Source: Drosophila miranda
Lineage: Eukaryota; Arthropoda; Insecta; Diptera; Drosophilidae
Reading direction: 5' to 3'
NCBI RefSeq assembly: GCF_003369915.1
Contig: NC_046675.1
Span: forward strand, 22,072,001 to 22,136,000
Length of the DNA stretch: 64,000 bases
The position numbers and the translations under genes are program-made. Each line of letters starts with the position of its first letter. Position 1 is the stretch's first letter. Below the pieces are notes generated by a model, which was not told the origin of the DNA, did no database searches, and saw only the letters and a list, made by a program, of their open reading frames with translations. Below are positions 23,155-36,800 of the stretch, piece by piece.

Positions 23155-26100
23155 CTAGAGGCAACCGTTGCCCCAGCAGCCACACCAGGGTATCTTGCCA
23201 CCCGTGTGAGAGCTTATCGAGATCTTCCTGCGAGTGGAGCGCATGCTGAAACTCGTGGAGGACTCTCGCGAGGAGGCAAAACTGTTCGAGTTTCGATCGG
23301 ATAACGAGGTGGCCGTCTCGTGGTTGCTATCCTGGTGGGAATGGTGGCTGTGGTGCGGATTGTTGCTAATCGCCATGCCGCTATGCGGATGATGGTGGTT
23401 GTGATGATGATGGTGTCCTCCCCCTCCTGCTCCTCCTCCGCTGGCACCACTATTTCTATGCACCGTATGGACAGTGCCCTCCGAGTGACGACGCGAGCAT
23501 TTCGTCCGACTGACAGTCGCTGTCGTCATTGGCGCCGGATCGCTGCCCTCCTTGCGATGGTGATGATGGTGACTGGTGCTGGGCGGCGCCGAGGTAGTGG
23601 CCGTCACCTCTGGATGGCCTGGCACTGTCATTGTATTGCTGTTGGTGCGCCGGCGAGAGGAATGTGGCGAGGACGGTGTGCTGTGACTAATCTTGAAGGC
23701 CTTAATGCTGGGATGTGTGAGCACTGCGGTGGGCAGGTCCACACAACTGGCAGTGGCCATGGGTGCTGTGGTTACTGGTGCGACAGCATCCTCGGGCGCT
23801 TGTCCAGAGCCGCACAATATGGAGACGCGACGTGCCTTCCTCCGCGCCAGCTCATCAGCCTGGAAAGGGTATGGGAATCTGAATTTGGCAGAAGGAATCG
23901 AAGGAGTCCTCTTACCTCTGTCTGTGCCGCCTGCTCTGCCGCTGTCTCCGCCTCAGTTCCTGGCAGATCCACATCCAGCGAGCGCGTTAATTGTGAAGGA
24001 GACGATCGAAAAATGGCCCGCTTGGCCGCTGCCGTGGCCAGAGTCTTGTACAGATGACTCTTGTTCGGCGACATGCCACTGACAGATGTCGGTGGCGGAG
24101 GCGGCGGCTCTGTGGGCATCTGTGGCCTTCGTGCCGGCGGCAATGGAGGCGGCGGCTTGGCCGCTATACTCGGCTTGGCACTGATGGGCGGACGCTGTCC
24201 ATTCGGGGATTGTTGCGGTCCAGCTGCCGCCTGATTGATCTGCTCGAATCCCAGATATGTGCATTTGTCGGGAAACGGTGCCATCGGATCGGGTATGTGA
24301 GGGGCAGGGCTGTCGGTGTGCTCCCTCTCCAGGGAGCGAGTGCGTCGCATCAGCTTGCTGTTCCCACTGTTCCCCGAATCCCCACTGGAGGTTGTCGTCG
24401 TGGTCAGTCCCGCACCTCCCGATTGGCTCTCCGTGGTGGCGGTGGCTGTGGCAGGAGAAATGGTTGGATTTGTGCCGTCGTACTGCAGATACAGATTCAT
24501 CTCGGAGCGATAGGGCTTCTTCGCCTTGTCGTTGTCCTGGCGATGACTCAGGTTGTCCCGCGACTTGCTTTTTTCTAGCTGAATGGCTAAGATGTCCTCC
24601 GAAATAGTCTCAATGTCGTTTAGTATTGATTCCAGGTTTACCGAATCCGTCTGTGGGGGATAGTAAACTCATTAGAAATCCAAAATAATATGATTTGTCT
24701 TTTTCTAAAGCGATTTCAAGCGATTGGTTTAAAGGTTCTAAAAGGTTTCAATGCCGTGGGGGAGCATCTAGTTAAGGAATTACTTATTTATTTAGAGATC
24801 TACACATTAATATATGTAAAAGGTTTGAATACTTATTCCTTGGACTTCTATTTCTAAACATTTATGGGATGAGGGAACTATAATTAATATACATCCCAGA
24901 TCCCTTCATTTAAATAAAGATACGAAAAACAAATCTTAATTTGATACTTTTTCCTACATTTTCCAAAATTGTTTACAACTTTTGTTTGTTAATTGGATCT
25001 AAAAATTGATTTTGATTAGAAATTAAGCAGTCTAGTATAGAAATAGAATATATTTTGAGAGGAAAACATGAGAATCATATTCAAATGTGGTACGCAAATA
25101 GTTTTGGGGGACATGAACATCGATGAGGTGGTCTAAAAATCCTATAAATTATAGACATCGAAAGCATAAGATAATGAAGAATGCCATTTTAATACAGCTA
25201 AACTGATCTGATGACTGGATCTGATGAAAGGAGAGGACTATGACAGGAGGATGATCGACTGCTGGTCAGAAGATCGACCCCTCACCTGACTAACGGTCTC
25301 CAGTTTCGCTTGGACCTTCGATACTTTCGCTGGCAATCTCATAGGGGAAGTTGTGGTCTTGGTTGTGTTCGTGGTGATGGTCATCACGGGTTTGGTCAGG
25401 GCTGTGGCCGAGATGCAGGTGCTCTGGCAGGGCTTTTGTGCGGTCGCATAGATGGGCTCCGCAGCAGAGTTGGGCATAGGTAGTGGCGAGCAACGGGCTA
25501 CCGCTGCATTTGCAAGGGCAGCCGTGTAGATGTCCAGCACGCTGGAGCCCGGATGCGGCCGAGCCTTGTCTCTGGGACTGGCATTGGCAGCGGGGCCAAA
25601 GCCCAAGCCAACGGCAGCGGCCACATCGACCACGGCTCGGTGCAGGGCACAGTGATGGGGATGCTGTGGCACGCCCTCCTGCTCCTGGTTGTGGTCGTGG
25701 TCCTGGTCGTGCCGCTGGCTTGGGTGCTGGCGCGGATGCTGGTGGGCATGGCAATGCGAGTGGGCGCGATGGCGACGCGGACTTACTTGTGGTGAGACTC
25801 GTCTCTGGTACGGCGAAGCCAGAGCATTGTTCACGAATATATCCGGAGGATCACGTAGCGGCGGTGGCGGCGATCCTGGCGGCAGGGAATCTGGCAACTG
25901 CCCCTGGCACTGACCCTGGTTCGCGAGCTTCGTGTTGAGCCTGAGACGCGGCTTGAGCGGGGCAAAGAAATGCTTCGGACTGTTGAGCGCTTGTTGCGTT
26001 GCATTCGTAGTGATGGCCACCGTCTCGATGTCCCCCTGGCTCTCTGGCAGATGTGGAGCATTCAGAGCGATTTTTGGCATCGTCTGCTGTGTGGATGTTG

Positions 26101-29100
26101 GCACAAAGGTTGTCATCATAGCCGGTGGCGGTGGCGAGCGGGAAGGCGATGTATGATTGGAATATTTTCGGTGTGTGAAGGGCGACTGGAGATTGTAGTC
26201 CCAGCCATTGGTGTGGCGCATGGTCTTGCCAGTGGTGGTGCTCGAACTGCTCCCCAGCTCCGGCGTGGGTGTCAGGGCTATGAAGAGTTAGAAATGGATA
26301 ACAGATTCAACTCAAGATAAAAGGTTCTCCCCTCACCTGAATTGGGATTTCCCATGTGCTGCGACAGTATGTTCTCAAAGTACGACAATGGTGGCACTGA
26401 GGCGTGCAGGTCATTCATCTGATTAGCCACCATCTCAATGGGCGTCAGGGGTGTCAGTGGTCCCATTAAACTGGGCAGCGTGCTCTGCGATCCATTCAAA
26501 TCCGGTGTGCAAAGCATTCGATGTTCTTGCTGTTGGAACTGTTGCAGCATCTCTGGATTGCTCAGCGTCTCCTCAGACACCACCGACAGGTGATCGAAGT
26601 GCATGGGCTGCTGCTGCTGCTGCTCTGCCTTGAGCGAGGAATCCTCATTCTTTGATGATGATGACGTTGCGGGCACCTCTGGCGGCAGTGGCGGCTTGAG
26701 AGGGGCACAGGAACCACCCTCCTGGCAGCAATCGTCGCTGCAATGACCATCGTCTGCCCCGCGACAGGTATCACAAGAGTCAGAGTCCTGTTTTTGGTTG
26801 GAAGAAGGAATTAAATGGGCGTCACAAATAAAGAGCCACAAACTTTGGATCGGAATACAATTGGGGACTGATTTGCAAACTATTTTAAATCGTTGCTAAT
26901 TTTTGCACGTTTTTCTGGTGTAAAGAGAAACAGCTGATTCCGATAAGCATTAAAGATCAATCGATAATTCTTATAGCTATCTAAGTAGGAAGTGCAACTA
27001 TCGAAATTCAAAAGAATATTGGACCGAATATACATTTCCTTTTGGATGTAGACGAGAACTAAGACATTTTTTTGAAGTGATTATTTATGTAGTGATCTGA
27101 TGATATAATATCTGCGGTTATTTAGGTTGAAGTCAGAAGATTTCATAGAAACATATTTAATGACTCTCGCACAGAGCACATGTAGGCCAATTCTGATCTG
27201 ACAAACACATAATACAGAACAATTAAGCTTCTATTCTACTTACATCACTGTTTGCATCACAACCACCGCTGCCTCGTCCGCCTCCGCCACTACACCTGTA
27301 CGCGTGGCAGGTGCCGCCACTCCCTCCACTGCCCCGACAGCCACCAAATTCATGTTCATTGAGCTTCGCCTTGAAGCGTTTGTTCAGCCTATCACACTCG
27401 TCCCGCAGTGTCCAGATCTCGCGACGCAATTGCTCATTCTCACGCCGGAGGCGCTTGATGTCCGATTGCCCTGGAAAATCAGGAAAACCATTAGAACATC
27501 AACAGCAATACTACCAATGGAAGGTGGCCAAACCAAAGCAGGGGAACTTGGTAAAGCACGTGGCAATCATGCAGAGCTGTCAGGCCTTTTTGACACCTCA
27601 AATCGCATTGTTTACAATCGCTTATCTTCTGTTTTGGCAATGAAAATCATTATTTTTTTATGAATAGACGCGGAGAACATACGCATATATCTATATAGAT
27701 GGATAGACATATGTGGGAGGAGAGAATGATTTTTATATAGATATATTTGGTTGGGATTATTTTGGTTTTCGTTTTCCACCATCTAATGTGTTTTTAATTG
27801 GTTGTTTTCAGCATTTTCGCTATTTATTAAACGATTTTTTGATTTCCTGTTGTTTTATACTTGAACACATGAAAAAATACACTTTTATGGCCGCAATCTT
27901 TGGCCGACTTTGATCGCCTGAGAGCCCATCATTTACCTCGTTCAACTTCGGCATTTATGTTGATGGTGCGCAACCTGAGCTCCTCATTCTCGTATATCAT
28001 GCCCCGCGATGACTTTCTGTCCAATCTGTAAAGTTCGAACATGCATTAGATAATTTCCTTAAACATTAAACAGAGATCTACAGATCTATGTACAACTAAA
28101 ACTACGAGTAAGACCGGACCTTCGATTGGTGAGCGGTTGCCAGGGCGAACGGTAGCCGACCAACATGCCTAATTTTTCCTATGATCCGTACAAATCAAAA
28201 CTCGTCCTAGATCTCGAAATATATTTGGTCTGTTCTGTCTTCAACGACTGCTGTAAGTCAACTGAACCGGATTTTAGGTCCAGCATTGGAACCAATTGTT
28301 AGCCGTTCTCTTCGGCTATATAACGCACGGCCTTTCAACACTCGCCGCATATAAATAAATAATAATAAAAAAACGTAAGAAAAAAGCACCGACGATGTAG
28401 GAAAAATAAATATAAATATACATATCACCGATTTGGTGCTAAGGAAAGAAAAATAACCAAGCAAAGCAATAAATTACAACAACAGAGCATAAATAAATTG
28501 ATTTATCCACTGATTACGATCCAACGACTGCTGGCATAAGGGAAAATTTAACCTGAATTTCTTATGAAAATAAATAGAGTGAAGTGATCTGAGAAGAGTA
28601 TTCCAAAGTTTCCTATCACTTGGCACTGCGCAAATACTTAATTCTGCAAATCAAATTAAGCAGATTAACAGATCTATTGAAGTCCCAAATGAGCCATAAA
28701 AAAGGGGATTCTTTGCAGGCTTTCCATAACTTACGCTTTTTATTCCGAAGCGATGTGACACTCACTGCCAGCCCGTCTGCACTGGGAATTTTTGACAAAC
28801 TGCCGATCGCTTCGCCGATCTCAGCTCTCAGAGCCATGGCATATGCCACCATTCCAAAACAAATATTCAGAAAAAAACATAAATATATTTATACCCCATG
28901 TATGTATAGCATGTTGTCTGGTAGGATGTCTCCCCTACGATTTGTGGAATGCGTAGATCTAAAAAACATTTTCCCATATTTAAGAAATGACAAGAGTGCT
29001 TTTGGTATTCGAATATTTGGCAGTCATGCTTAACTTAGCCAAGTGTCATTTATTTTGGCTACTGATTGGAAAAGATTTTGGAATATTTTTCAGATCATCA

Positions 29101-30262
29101 CAGAGAGATATTCTCTTTGGAAGATTTATGCTTTCTCTTTTGATTTGTGTTCATAAGTTCTCTTTAAAAACATTCAACGAATAATTCGTAGTATTCTTTT
29201 AGGTGCGATCTAAATATTTCCTCGGCGCCGACTATGATTTATTGATTTATTACACCCGGAGAATCGATTTAAATATATATGCTGATATATTTTCAACAAG
29301 AATGGATGTTGGCAATGTTTCTCTCAGGGTAGAATAACATATCAAATAGTTTAGATTTATAGATATACGAATTTTCGGGTGCATTATAAAGAAAGTAAAG
29401 GCTAAAAATGGAGAACATTTTTACTATTTTACATTTAAGAAAAAATATTCGTAAAAATTCAGTACTTGGAATAAGTTTCATACTTATTCTATATTTGGTG
29501 GAAATCCCATATTTACTATATGATATATTTCATTAAATGTTTTCTTGATTCCAGCACATCTTTTACAAGTTCATATTCCGGTGGTTCCTCTGATGATCTT
29601 CAACACGTTCCATCCCTGATTTCTGGATTCTATTTTTCGATTTTCCCAATATACACTTGTATACACAAAGAAGAGCGGCGCAGCGCTGGGCGTCAGCACG
29701 TTTCTCCCACGGAAGCTGAGCAGACCAAACAATCGGATCGATAGACTGATGATCGATAGCAAAGCAATCTCTTGGCAGTTTTATTGATGTCTACACACAC
29801 ACTCTCTCGCAAAAACATATATCTAAAGATCGTGTGGCTATATACGCTTGGAATAAACATTCCATATGATGATTCTGTGTACTTTGTAGTGTAAAATCAA
29901 CTTGGACAATGTACCCCTACCCGAACCCCTACCCCCGGATTGTACACGATTCGATGATAAACAAATTGGAATTATTTTTAGTTCCGCTGGCCAGCGGCGA
30001 ATATTGTTTGTTTAACGACCACTGAAGTGTATAGATATTAGAAGAGAACTTATAATGACTTTTAATATTTATCAAGAGCCAGATGTCCGTTTCCAAAAAT
30101 AAAGTGCATGTGGCAAACGGCATTGGCCAAAAAGGGACAGAGCCAAGCCAGGGATATCCAAAGGGAAAGTAAGAGTTTTGCTTACTTGGCGGACTTTTCC
30201 GAACGTTTGTTGGTCTTCCGACTTCTTTCATAGTGAGTTTTTGCTTGTTTAGCACCTTTCAT
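23155..30262 (-). CDS. Large low-complexity protein with N-terminal coiled coil, seven coding exons, unknown function
   Basis: Exons: 30262-30186, 28025-27937, 27470-27244, 26787-26337, 26277-25286, 24650-23916 and 23859-23155 (stop TAG at 23157-23155). Every junction has GT/AG borders and matching phase; the sum is 1,092 codons including the stop. The start MKGAKQAKTHYERSRK is very basic. Residues about 27-85 read as an amphipathic helix (ENEELRLRTI..., then LRRENEQLRREIWTLRDE), a probable short coiled coil. Next come Gly/Cys-rich, Ser/Pro-rich and poly-Gln segments. A conserved-looking SVNLESILNDIETISED block and a proline tract (PPPPLPPARRPQMPTEPPPP) that could bind SH3 or EVH1 domains follow, then a His-rich tract. 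The C-terminus IPWCGCWGNGCL is Cys-rich and could be lipid-modified. I do not recognise the family; a cytoskeletal or signalling scaffold is only a guess. Open frames on the plus strand here are shadows. Confidence 0.85.
24651..25285 (-). other. Intron 5 of the 23-30 kb gene
   Basis: 635 bp, donor CAG|GTGAGG and acceptor CCCCCACAG; phase 0. AT-rich, nothing else recognised inside. Confidence 0.8.
26788..27243 (-). other. Intron 3 of the 23-30 kb gene
   Basis: 456 bp, donor GAT|GTAAGT (perfect) and acceptor AAAAACAG; phase 0. Nothing else recognised inside. Confidence 0.8.
27471..27936 (-). other. Intron 2 of the 23-30 kb gene
   Basis: 466 bp, donor CGAG|GTAAAT and acceptor TTTTCCAG; phase 1. 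Nothing else recognised inside. Confidence 0.8.
28735..28852 (-). CDS. Alternative coding first exon of the 23-30 kb gene
   Basis: On the minus strand, ATG at 28852-28850 opens MVAYAMALRAEIGEAIGSLS and stays open to a perfect donor C|GTAAGT at 28735. The exon ends in phase 1. Exon 2 needs phase 2, so joining to it fails. Exon 3 (starts 27470) needs phase 1 and is met by a C to complete an Arg codon, giving ...NKKR-QSDIKRLRR. This isoform would lack the basic N-terminus and first part of the helix but keep the coiled coil. The second Met (codon 6) has the better context, GCCATGG, and may be used. A TATA box sits 34-41 bp above the first ATG. Evidence is the coincidence of TATA, open frame, donor and phase; no transcript was seen. 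Confidence 0.5.
28886..28893 (-). promoter_or_regulatory. TATA box of the internal promoter
   Basis: TATAAATA preceded by GGGG on the minus strand. Transcription would start about 30 bp down, near 28862, leaving only about 10 bases before the first ATG. This short leader favours use of the second Met of the exon. Confidence 0.5.
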
Positions 30263-30295
30263 TTATCCAACCAGTTTATATAGCAATGCAATCAA

Positions 30296-30306
30296 TGGTC
30301 ACACTT
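30296..30306. promoter_or_regulatory. Drosophila core-promoter Motif 1 (TGGTCACACTT)
   Basis: Matches the consensus YGGTCACACTR except the last base. It lies 34 bp above the distal start codon of the 23-30 kb gene, on the opposite strand to it. If real it marks the distal, TATA-less promoter. Confidence 0.35.
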
Positions 30307-30869
30307 TGCTGTGGGTTTCACCCAAAAGTTTATGCAATCATCTGTGAGCTGTGACGAATTTCACTGGCACAACATACTCGTATTCACTGTCTTAACTTGA
30401 ATTTCAATAATTAATTATAATTTTCGCTGTAGAATCTCGTGAACAGCGTGACAAAATGTGAGCTGTGTTGAACAAAATTCAATTTCACCGCAGCAAAACC
30501 GCACGAGTCGACTCTGTACCGAAAACTGACAGTTGGGCGAGATCAGTTTTGGCCAAAAAAGAACCCGACTAGAACAACAAAACGCCGACGGCTACGACTG
30601 CGACTGGCATTGAACCATTGGCTTTGCCACTGCCGCCGCCGCCAAGAGCAACAAGCTTTGTCTGCTTCAATTTTTATTAAAATTAAAAGAAAAATGAAAA
30701 ACGAACATAAAAACCATAAAACACAAAAAGAATAGAAAATGTTTCATAAAGCAAATGCGAACGAGTAAATCGAAAGAACAACAAATCATCGTTCTCAATG
30801 AAATGTACGCATGCTGTGCCGCGGAGCATTCGTTTATAAGATTAACAAAAAGAAATCGGACGAGAAAAG

Positions 30870-30891
30870 AGACAGAGAGAGAGAGAGAGAG
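30870..30891. repeat. (GA)n microsatellite
   Basis: About nine GA units about 600 bp upstream of the distal start of the 23-30 kb gene; a GAGA-factor role is possible but not shown. Confidence 0.7.
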
Positions 30892-33800
30892 CAAAAACAC
30901 CTGCCACAAAGGACAACGAACTTTGGATGCTCTTGGTTTAAGAAAGAGAATCGAATGAGGTAGGGAAAGCATCATCCTGCAATGGAAATGTGCTTCTAGG
31001 AGTAGGACTATGATCTCTCTTTTCTGATGCCCAGGAAGGAATAGGTATCTGGGAGGAAGAAAACGATATTTCTAGGCCTGTAATAGCTTAGGAGATCCAT
31101 CAAGATAACTTCATCTAAAAGCAACATCCAATCGAAGAGGTTCAGCATTAGTTTTCGTAGTTATACTACTTTTAAATTCCTGAGACTATCATATAACTAT
31201 CATTTCCTTATAAAGGGTATTCAAAAATAGCGTGCTCAAGCATCAGCACTGAAAACTCTCTGACGTAGTAGTAGTCTCTCAACGTCAGCTGGAACAAAAA
31301 GCTTTTGCCAATTTCCCGATTTCGAAGGTAAAACCCCGAGAATTCTTCTACTATTAATTATGAAAATTTCAATTAAGTGACAAAAATTATTAAAATTGCT
31401 CAAATATTTATTGTTTTTCTTCTTGTCAGTGATATTTAAGCTTTTAAAAAAATGTCAGTGCTTATACAATCAATTACCCAGCTAATTAGACTGGTGGTTT
31501 TTTCCTGCAGGATGATTTTTTACGAGACTCGAGTAAATTGACTTTATTTACTCGAATATTTATTTCCGTTTGCATTATTCAAATTAAAGGATTTTGCAGG
31601 TCGAAGCCTGATTATAGTGATAGCATAGGAAATAAATTGAAATTAATCAAGCCTTTAATCGCATTCCATGTTGAATTCTGGTTGGGGTTCTGGTTGGGGC
31701 TATTGTGGGTTGACAGCTGCTGTAAAAGCTGAGTACAGGGGAAATTAATTTATATATTTGGTAAGCAGCAGATGATGGAGTAAATTAACAATAACCGCAT
31801 TTCCAATTAAATTAACAGCTCTTTTATTGAGATCCGAATGAAATAAATTGGATCCCTCTCTGACACTGACACTGACTCTCTCAGTCTCTGTCTCCTTGTT
31901 AAATGTGTCGCGACATTGGCGGCCTAAATAAAAACTATAGCTGCCACCCACACCATCGTGGATCCCATCAAATCTTGCGTATACGTGTATTTGTCATCAC
32001 ACAACATTTTAAAAATAATTTCTACTCATTTGGCTAGTTTTCCTCTGCTTCTGTACGAATATTCATTATGTAAAGTTCAAGGGGAGGCCATCACGTCTAA
32101 TAAATAATAATTTTTTATAATTCGCTTATGAAAAATGCCCGTGAATCGGCGTTATTTATCAGCCAATTAGAGAAATTAGCTAGGGATAACGTAGAGCTGG
32201 CGGGGGCATAAATATAATTTAAAGGAGCCGGACACCTTTTGCCATCCCGTGCCAATTTGTATCAAAGCTAATCGCCGCCTGTCATTCCACGCCGCTGTAT
32301 CTATTGTTTATTTTGACATAAATGTGACGGCGACAGTTTAATCTTAGGCGATAATATTTTCATCTTTTCTCTTCGCTTTGAGATAGTAGTTGTTTTCTTA
32401 AGAAATTGTTTGGGGGCAATTGAAGGAATTTGGCCGAAATTAAAGAAAGATTAAGTGGTTAAGTGGGGGGGAAGAGGAATTCGTGGGCTATGACATATGG
32501 ATGGACACTTCTAATCCATCTTAAGACTATCTAAAGAATAACTTAAATGGAAAGCTATTTAAAGGAGTTTTGTTAGAGAAATGTTGTGTCATATGAAAAA
32601 TTTAATCAAATATGGAATCCATCTAGCATTGAAGATAGTTTTTCGATCTCTTAGACAACGCCATCTATGGTTGATCCATCTATGTATATACTTTTCCAGA
32701 AATTTATTGATCGGAAAGCACTCAGTGATCTTAAAAGCTGCAACCCCATAATGATTATAAGAGATCTGCGCATGATCCTTACGGTCATCTCTCACCGAAA
32801 GCTATCGCCACAAGCTTTTGATCTCTTATACAGTTCGGAGAACTCTCTCGTTCTCTATTTTGAGGGTATCTTAACTTAATTATACAGCTAAAGTAGCTTA
32901 TGGCTAAGTAAATGAGTTTGTTTCTGGTTTGGTTTACCTGGTGTTTAGCTTAAAGTGTGCATGACGTCTTCGTTCTCGGAGCATAGTCGTGCATTAGTTT
33001 TCCGACATGTGAAAGAAAAACCAACAAACAAAAAACAAAAGACACATAAAGTAAAAAACAAAACAAAAAGAACGCGCCGCACCGTACACAAAACAAAACA
33101 AAACAAAACACACGGAAAAATACGGGAAAAATATGGTATGGATAAAGGGGCAACAACAACAACAACAAAATCATAATAATGAAAATGGAAAATTATTTTT
33201 TGTTGCTTATTTGATTTTGGTTTTTCTGTGTGTGTTTTTCCTACAATTTGTTTTGGAATTTTCTTTTTCGTTTTTGTTACTTTTCTTTTCGATTTTTGTT
33301 TACAAATAGTTGAGAGCGTGTTTATTTGGAGAAGAGCAGAGTGTGTAAGCGCATTGGAAACCAACCTCCCCCGTAGACCCCAAATAAACCCCAAACAAAC
33401 GAGGGCCAATGGTAGTTTACATCTGGATTAATCGCGGCCAAATGCAGGCAACATCTTGGTTTCGATTTGTGGCACCTTCAAGTATGAAAATATGTACGAG
33501 TATCAGCCAGCTTGATGTTGATGTGTAGCTTAATATCTAGATGTTCAATGACATTCCGTTCTTTATGGCCGACCGACACTGTCTGGGTTGTTGGTTACAC
33601 AATGCCCCAAGGGGTCCTGAATGTATGCTACACACGCACCAATCTCCAACAAAAGCCCAGACATACACATGAACACACATACTCGTACATTTTTATTCAA
33701 AAGGGGTAAAGTAAAGGCAGTATCTTCTGGCAAAGGCAATTGATTTATCGATTAAGTTGTCAAGTACACATTGTCATCCTTCATTAATATTTACATGTGT

Positions 33801-36800
33801 TACAGAATCAGCCCCGCTTCTTGAGAGGCAACGGAAAGCCCAGCCTTCCCAGGCCCCTTTGGGGACTTTTCTTCTTTTCTCTTGTGTGTAGCATTGAAAA
33901 GCTTGCCAGCAAAAGGATTTTCTTTCATGATTACATAACTGGCACACACACAGGACCCACCCGACCCCAAACATCATGGAATACTTGGCTAATTTATGCC
34001 ATTTATCAAGGTGGAATGTACAATAAAAAGTAGTCGAGAAGAAAAGATTCTGATGGAAGCCAGATACGCTCAACCAATCTTAAACAGAAGTTATGCGAAA
34101 TATGCCTAACAGAACGGAGATAAACCTGTCGAGATCTTAAACAGAAGTACTACACGTAATAATCCTCAAATATTTTTTTTCTATGTATTGATTCTACGAA
34201 AACATTTGAACCGTATAAACAATCATAAGATCGAATATATGTATATCTTATACTTATAAACACTTACTCAGTATCATAATAGTAAGAACTCATAAAGAAT
34301 TCTTGTAATTTGTACGAAATGCTATATCCAAGCGAAATTTATGTCTGCGGACAATTAAACAGCCGCACAATGAAAATATCAATCCAATTTATGGATCACT
34401 TGAGCACATTCTTCCATTAACGAGACCCGTCAGGTACGATTATAATGGGTAAATATCTGGAGCAGATATGGATACTACGACCCCGACGCCCACACACGGA
34501 TGATCATCAGCGCAACAAGGCTCTCCTGCTGATCTATGCAGATACAATGCGATCTATGGGATACACTCTCTCTCTATCTTTCGGGGCGGAACGGTTACGG
34601 GATACGTTGTGGCCTGCGAGGCACGCGACTGGGAACTGCAACCACTTGGCTCCGGCAGTGGGTTCGGTTCTGTGTGTTTTCGTGTTAAATATTTTGCGTA
34701 CAACCATTTGTTGTTTCTTTTATGCGTGTGCCGCCGCTCTCCTCTGTCTACTTGTGTGTGTTTGAGGCATGCCTCATAGACTAGTGTGGCAGGGGGTAGG
34801 GTGCATTCGAGCGGACCCGGTGGTGTGCGGCATACGGCATGCCAATAAACTGTCGGAATGTGTGTGTTTGAGCTGCTAAACCGTCTGCAGACAGTGGGTA
34901 AAGTAAATATACGGCTGAAGAACGGAAATGTTTTTGGAATAATTTCCTCAAAAGAAATAACAGATTGATTGAGTTTATAGAAAGGAAAGGCCATAGGAAC
35001 TTTTTCAGGGTTGTTTAGAAAGTATAAATATCACTCTATGGAGTGATCTTTGGAAAAGAATTTAGCATTCAATCATTGATTTGTTTTTGTTTAACTTTTT
35101 GATGACTGAACACCTGAAAAGTGTACTAACTTTTCTATATTTATATGCAACCAAAGGGGTCACCACATATAGGTTAATCTGCAGTGAAAATACCATCATT
35201 GACTCCCACAGTTTAATCTTCAATGAAAGTTCCATCTAATAATAGAAAGCAAATCCATAAAAACCCCCATAACATCCCTAATTCTACGACTAATCTGCTT
35301 GTCCGCATATTAAACATCAACACTGTGCCTGCCGTTCTACTCCATCTTCCTCAGCGGCTAGACGATTCCAAAAAGCATAGAAAGCGAAAAATAAATAGAA
35401 AGAGAAAGAGAGGGAGAGGGAGATACAGAGAGAGATAGAGAGAGATGGAATAAAAGTTGCGTGAGGCTGAGGCAACAAGCAAAACCGAATGCACAGCACA
35501 CAGGCAAACTCTTGAACAAACAAGCAAAATGAGCAAGTTTCTGTCTATTTTTTGCTGCCTGCCGCCTGTTGCAGTTTATGGATCTATTATGGGGCAGTGT
35601 GCCTCCTGCTCGGCTCGGGTCTCGGGTCTCTGCCTCTTTTTTATGCCACACAAAGCAGAGGATCTTTCGACTCTATGCGTATGAACGATTTCATAAATAC
35701 ACCATAATGCGGGGCACAGCCTTTGATGGAAACTGGCTGAAGTTAAAGTTTTTAATGTCCAACATATGAGGAATAATAACCAGGCCGAAACGTGGTGTGT
35801 GGCTCCAAAAGGGTGATAGAGATTCCCTTTTTCATTTGGGGGGTATTAAATGGTATTAAATAAATAAACAGACTTAATGACCTGTTGGACTCTTTAATTG
35901 AAACCCGAAGAGGAAAAGGAATTTGCCACCAATATATATTTCCAGCAATTTTAATAAACATACAAATTCCTCCACTGATTTCCCGAGTGAATTTCCACAC
36001 ACACGCACAAATTTATTTATTTCTATTAATTGTGTCAGAATCACAACTAAATTAGTTTTCCCCGTCGCTTTTCTGCTTTTCTGGGTCATCTGCAGTCATC
36101 ATTCCAAAAAGGTGAGAGATCCGTGTCTATTTTTATACCCTGCCTGCCTGCCACAAGTTGTAACGTTGCTTGGACGTCTGTGCCACATCGACACGAACGG
36201 AATGGAATGAAGATGGAATTGGAAACGTACAAGATTCTGTAAACAATAAATTACAAATCAAATTGCCTTATGCCTCAGATTTACAGCGGAGCCAAAACAC
36301 TTTGCCATTTTGTTGATTCTGTGAATTATTTCCAAAATAAAATCGATCTCCGTTTCGCGGCTGTGCTAATTGAAGGCCCCCCGAAATGGGTCGGGAAAAT
36401 TCAGATCAATGGGCATCAATTCCTGGCCGACGAGCGGGCGATGATCGATGAACGATCAAGGTAACGGAAGCGGGACCAATTTAATTGCCTTCCCAATGAA
36501 AAATTGGCATGGCAAATCGTAAAGTTCGATATGAGAAATATTTTCCCAACAAGTTCAATGAGCCGCAGCCACATAAAATCCCCAAATGCGAATGATGCTC
36601 AAATGAGAGTTCCATTCGCTGCTAATTGCTCGGTCTAAATGATGAATATGTTTTTAATAATTAATACTGAATTATGAGCAGCACAAAGATAAACACACAC
36701 ACACACGCAGGGGGTGAAATCTGAAATAATGTGTTTCCCAATTAAAATTCAATACCAATCTTTTTTCCCATTGCTGCTGGCTGCCAAAGACACAATTTTT

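Larger units (their letters stand above)
28026..30185 (-). other. Intron 1 of the 23-30 kb gene, hosting an internal promoter
   Basis: 2,160 bp, donor GCCAA|GTAAGC and acceptor CTTTACAG; phase 2. It contains the TATA box and alternative first exon listed separately at 28735-28893. The rest is AT-rich and shows no gene. Confidence 0.75.

Noticed and set aside
23320..24607. Plus-strand open frames up to 245 aa over the last exons of the 23-30 kb gene
   Set aside because: They overlap exons whose splice phases on the minus strand all fit, and their composition mirrors the opposite-strand low-complexity codons.
25483..25938. 151-aa Gly/Arg/Ala-rich plus-strand frame
   Set aside because: Shadow of the His/Pro/Gln-rich exon 5 of the minus-strand gene.
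28620..29033. 137-aa plus-strand frame in intron 1
   Set aside because: It overlaps the better supported minus-strand alternative exon, which has TATA, donor and matching phase; the plus frame has no such signals.
32945..33409. 154-aa minus-strand frame with hydrophobic runs
   Set aside because: Derived from AAAAC/CAA simple sequence read on the opposite strand; no domain or matching exon.
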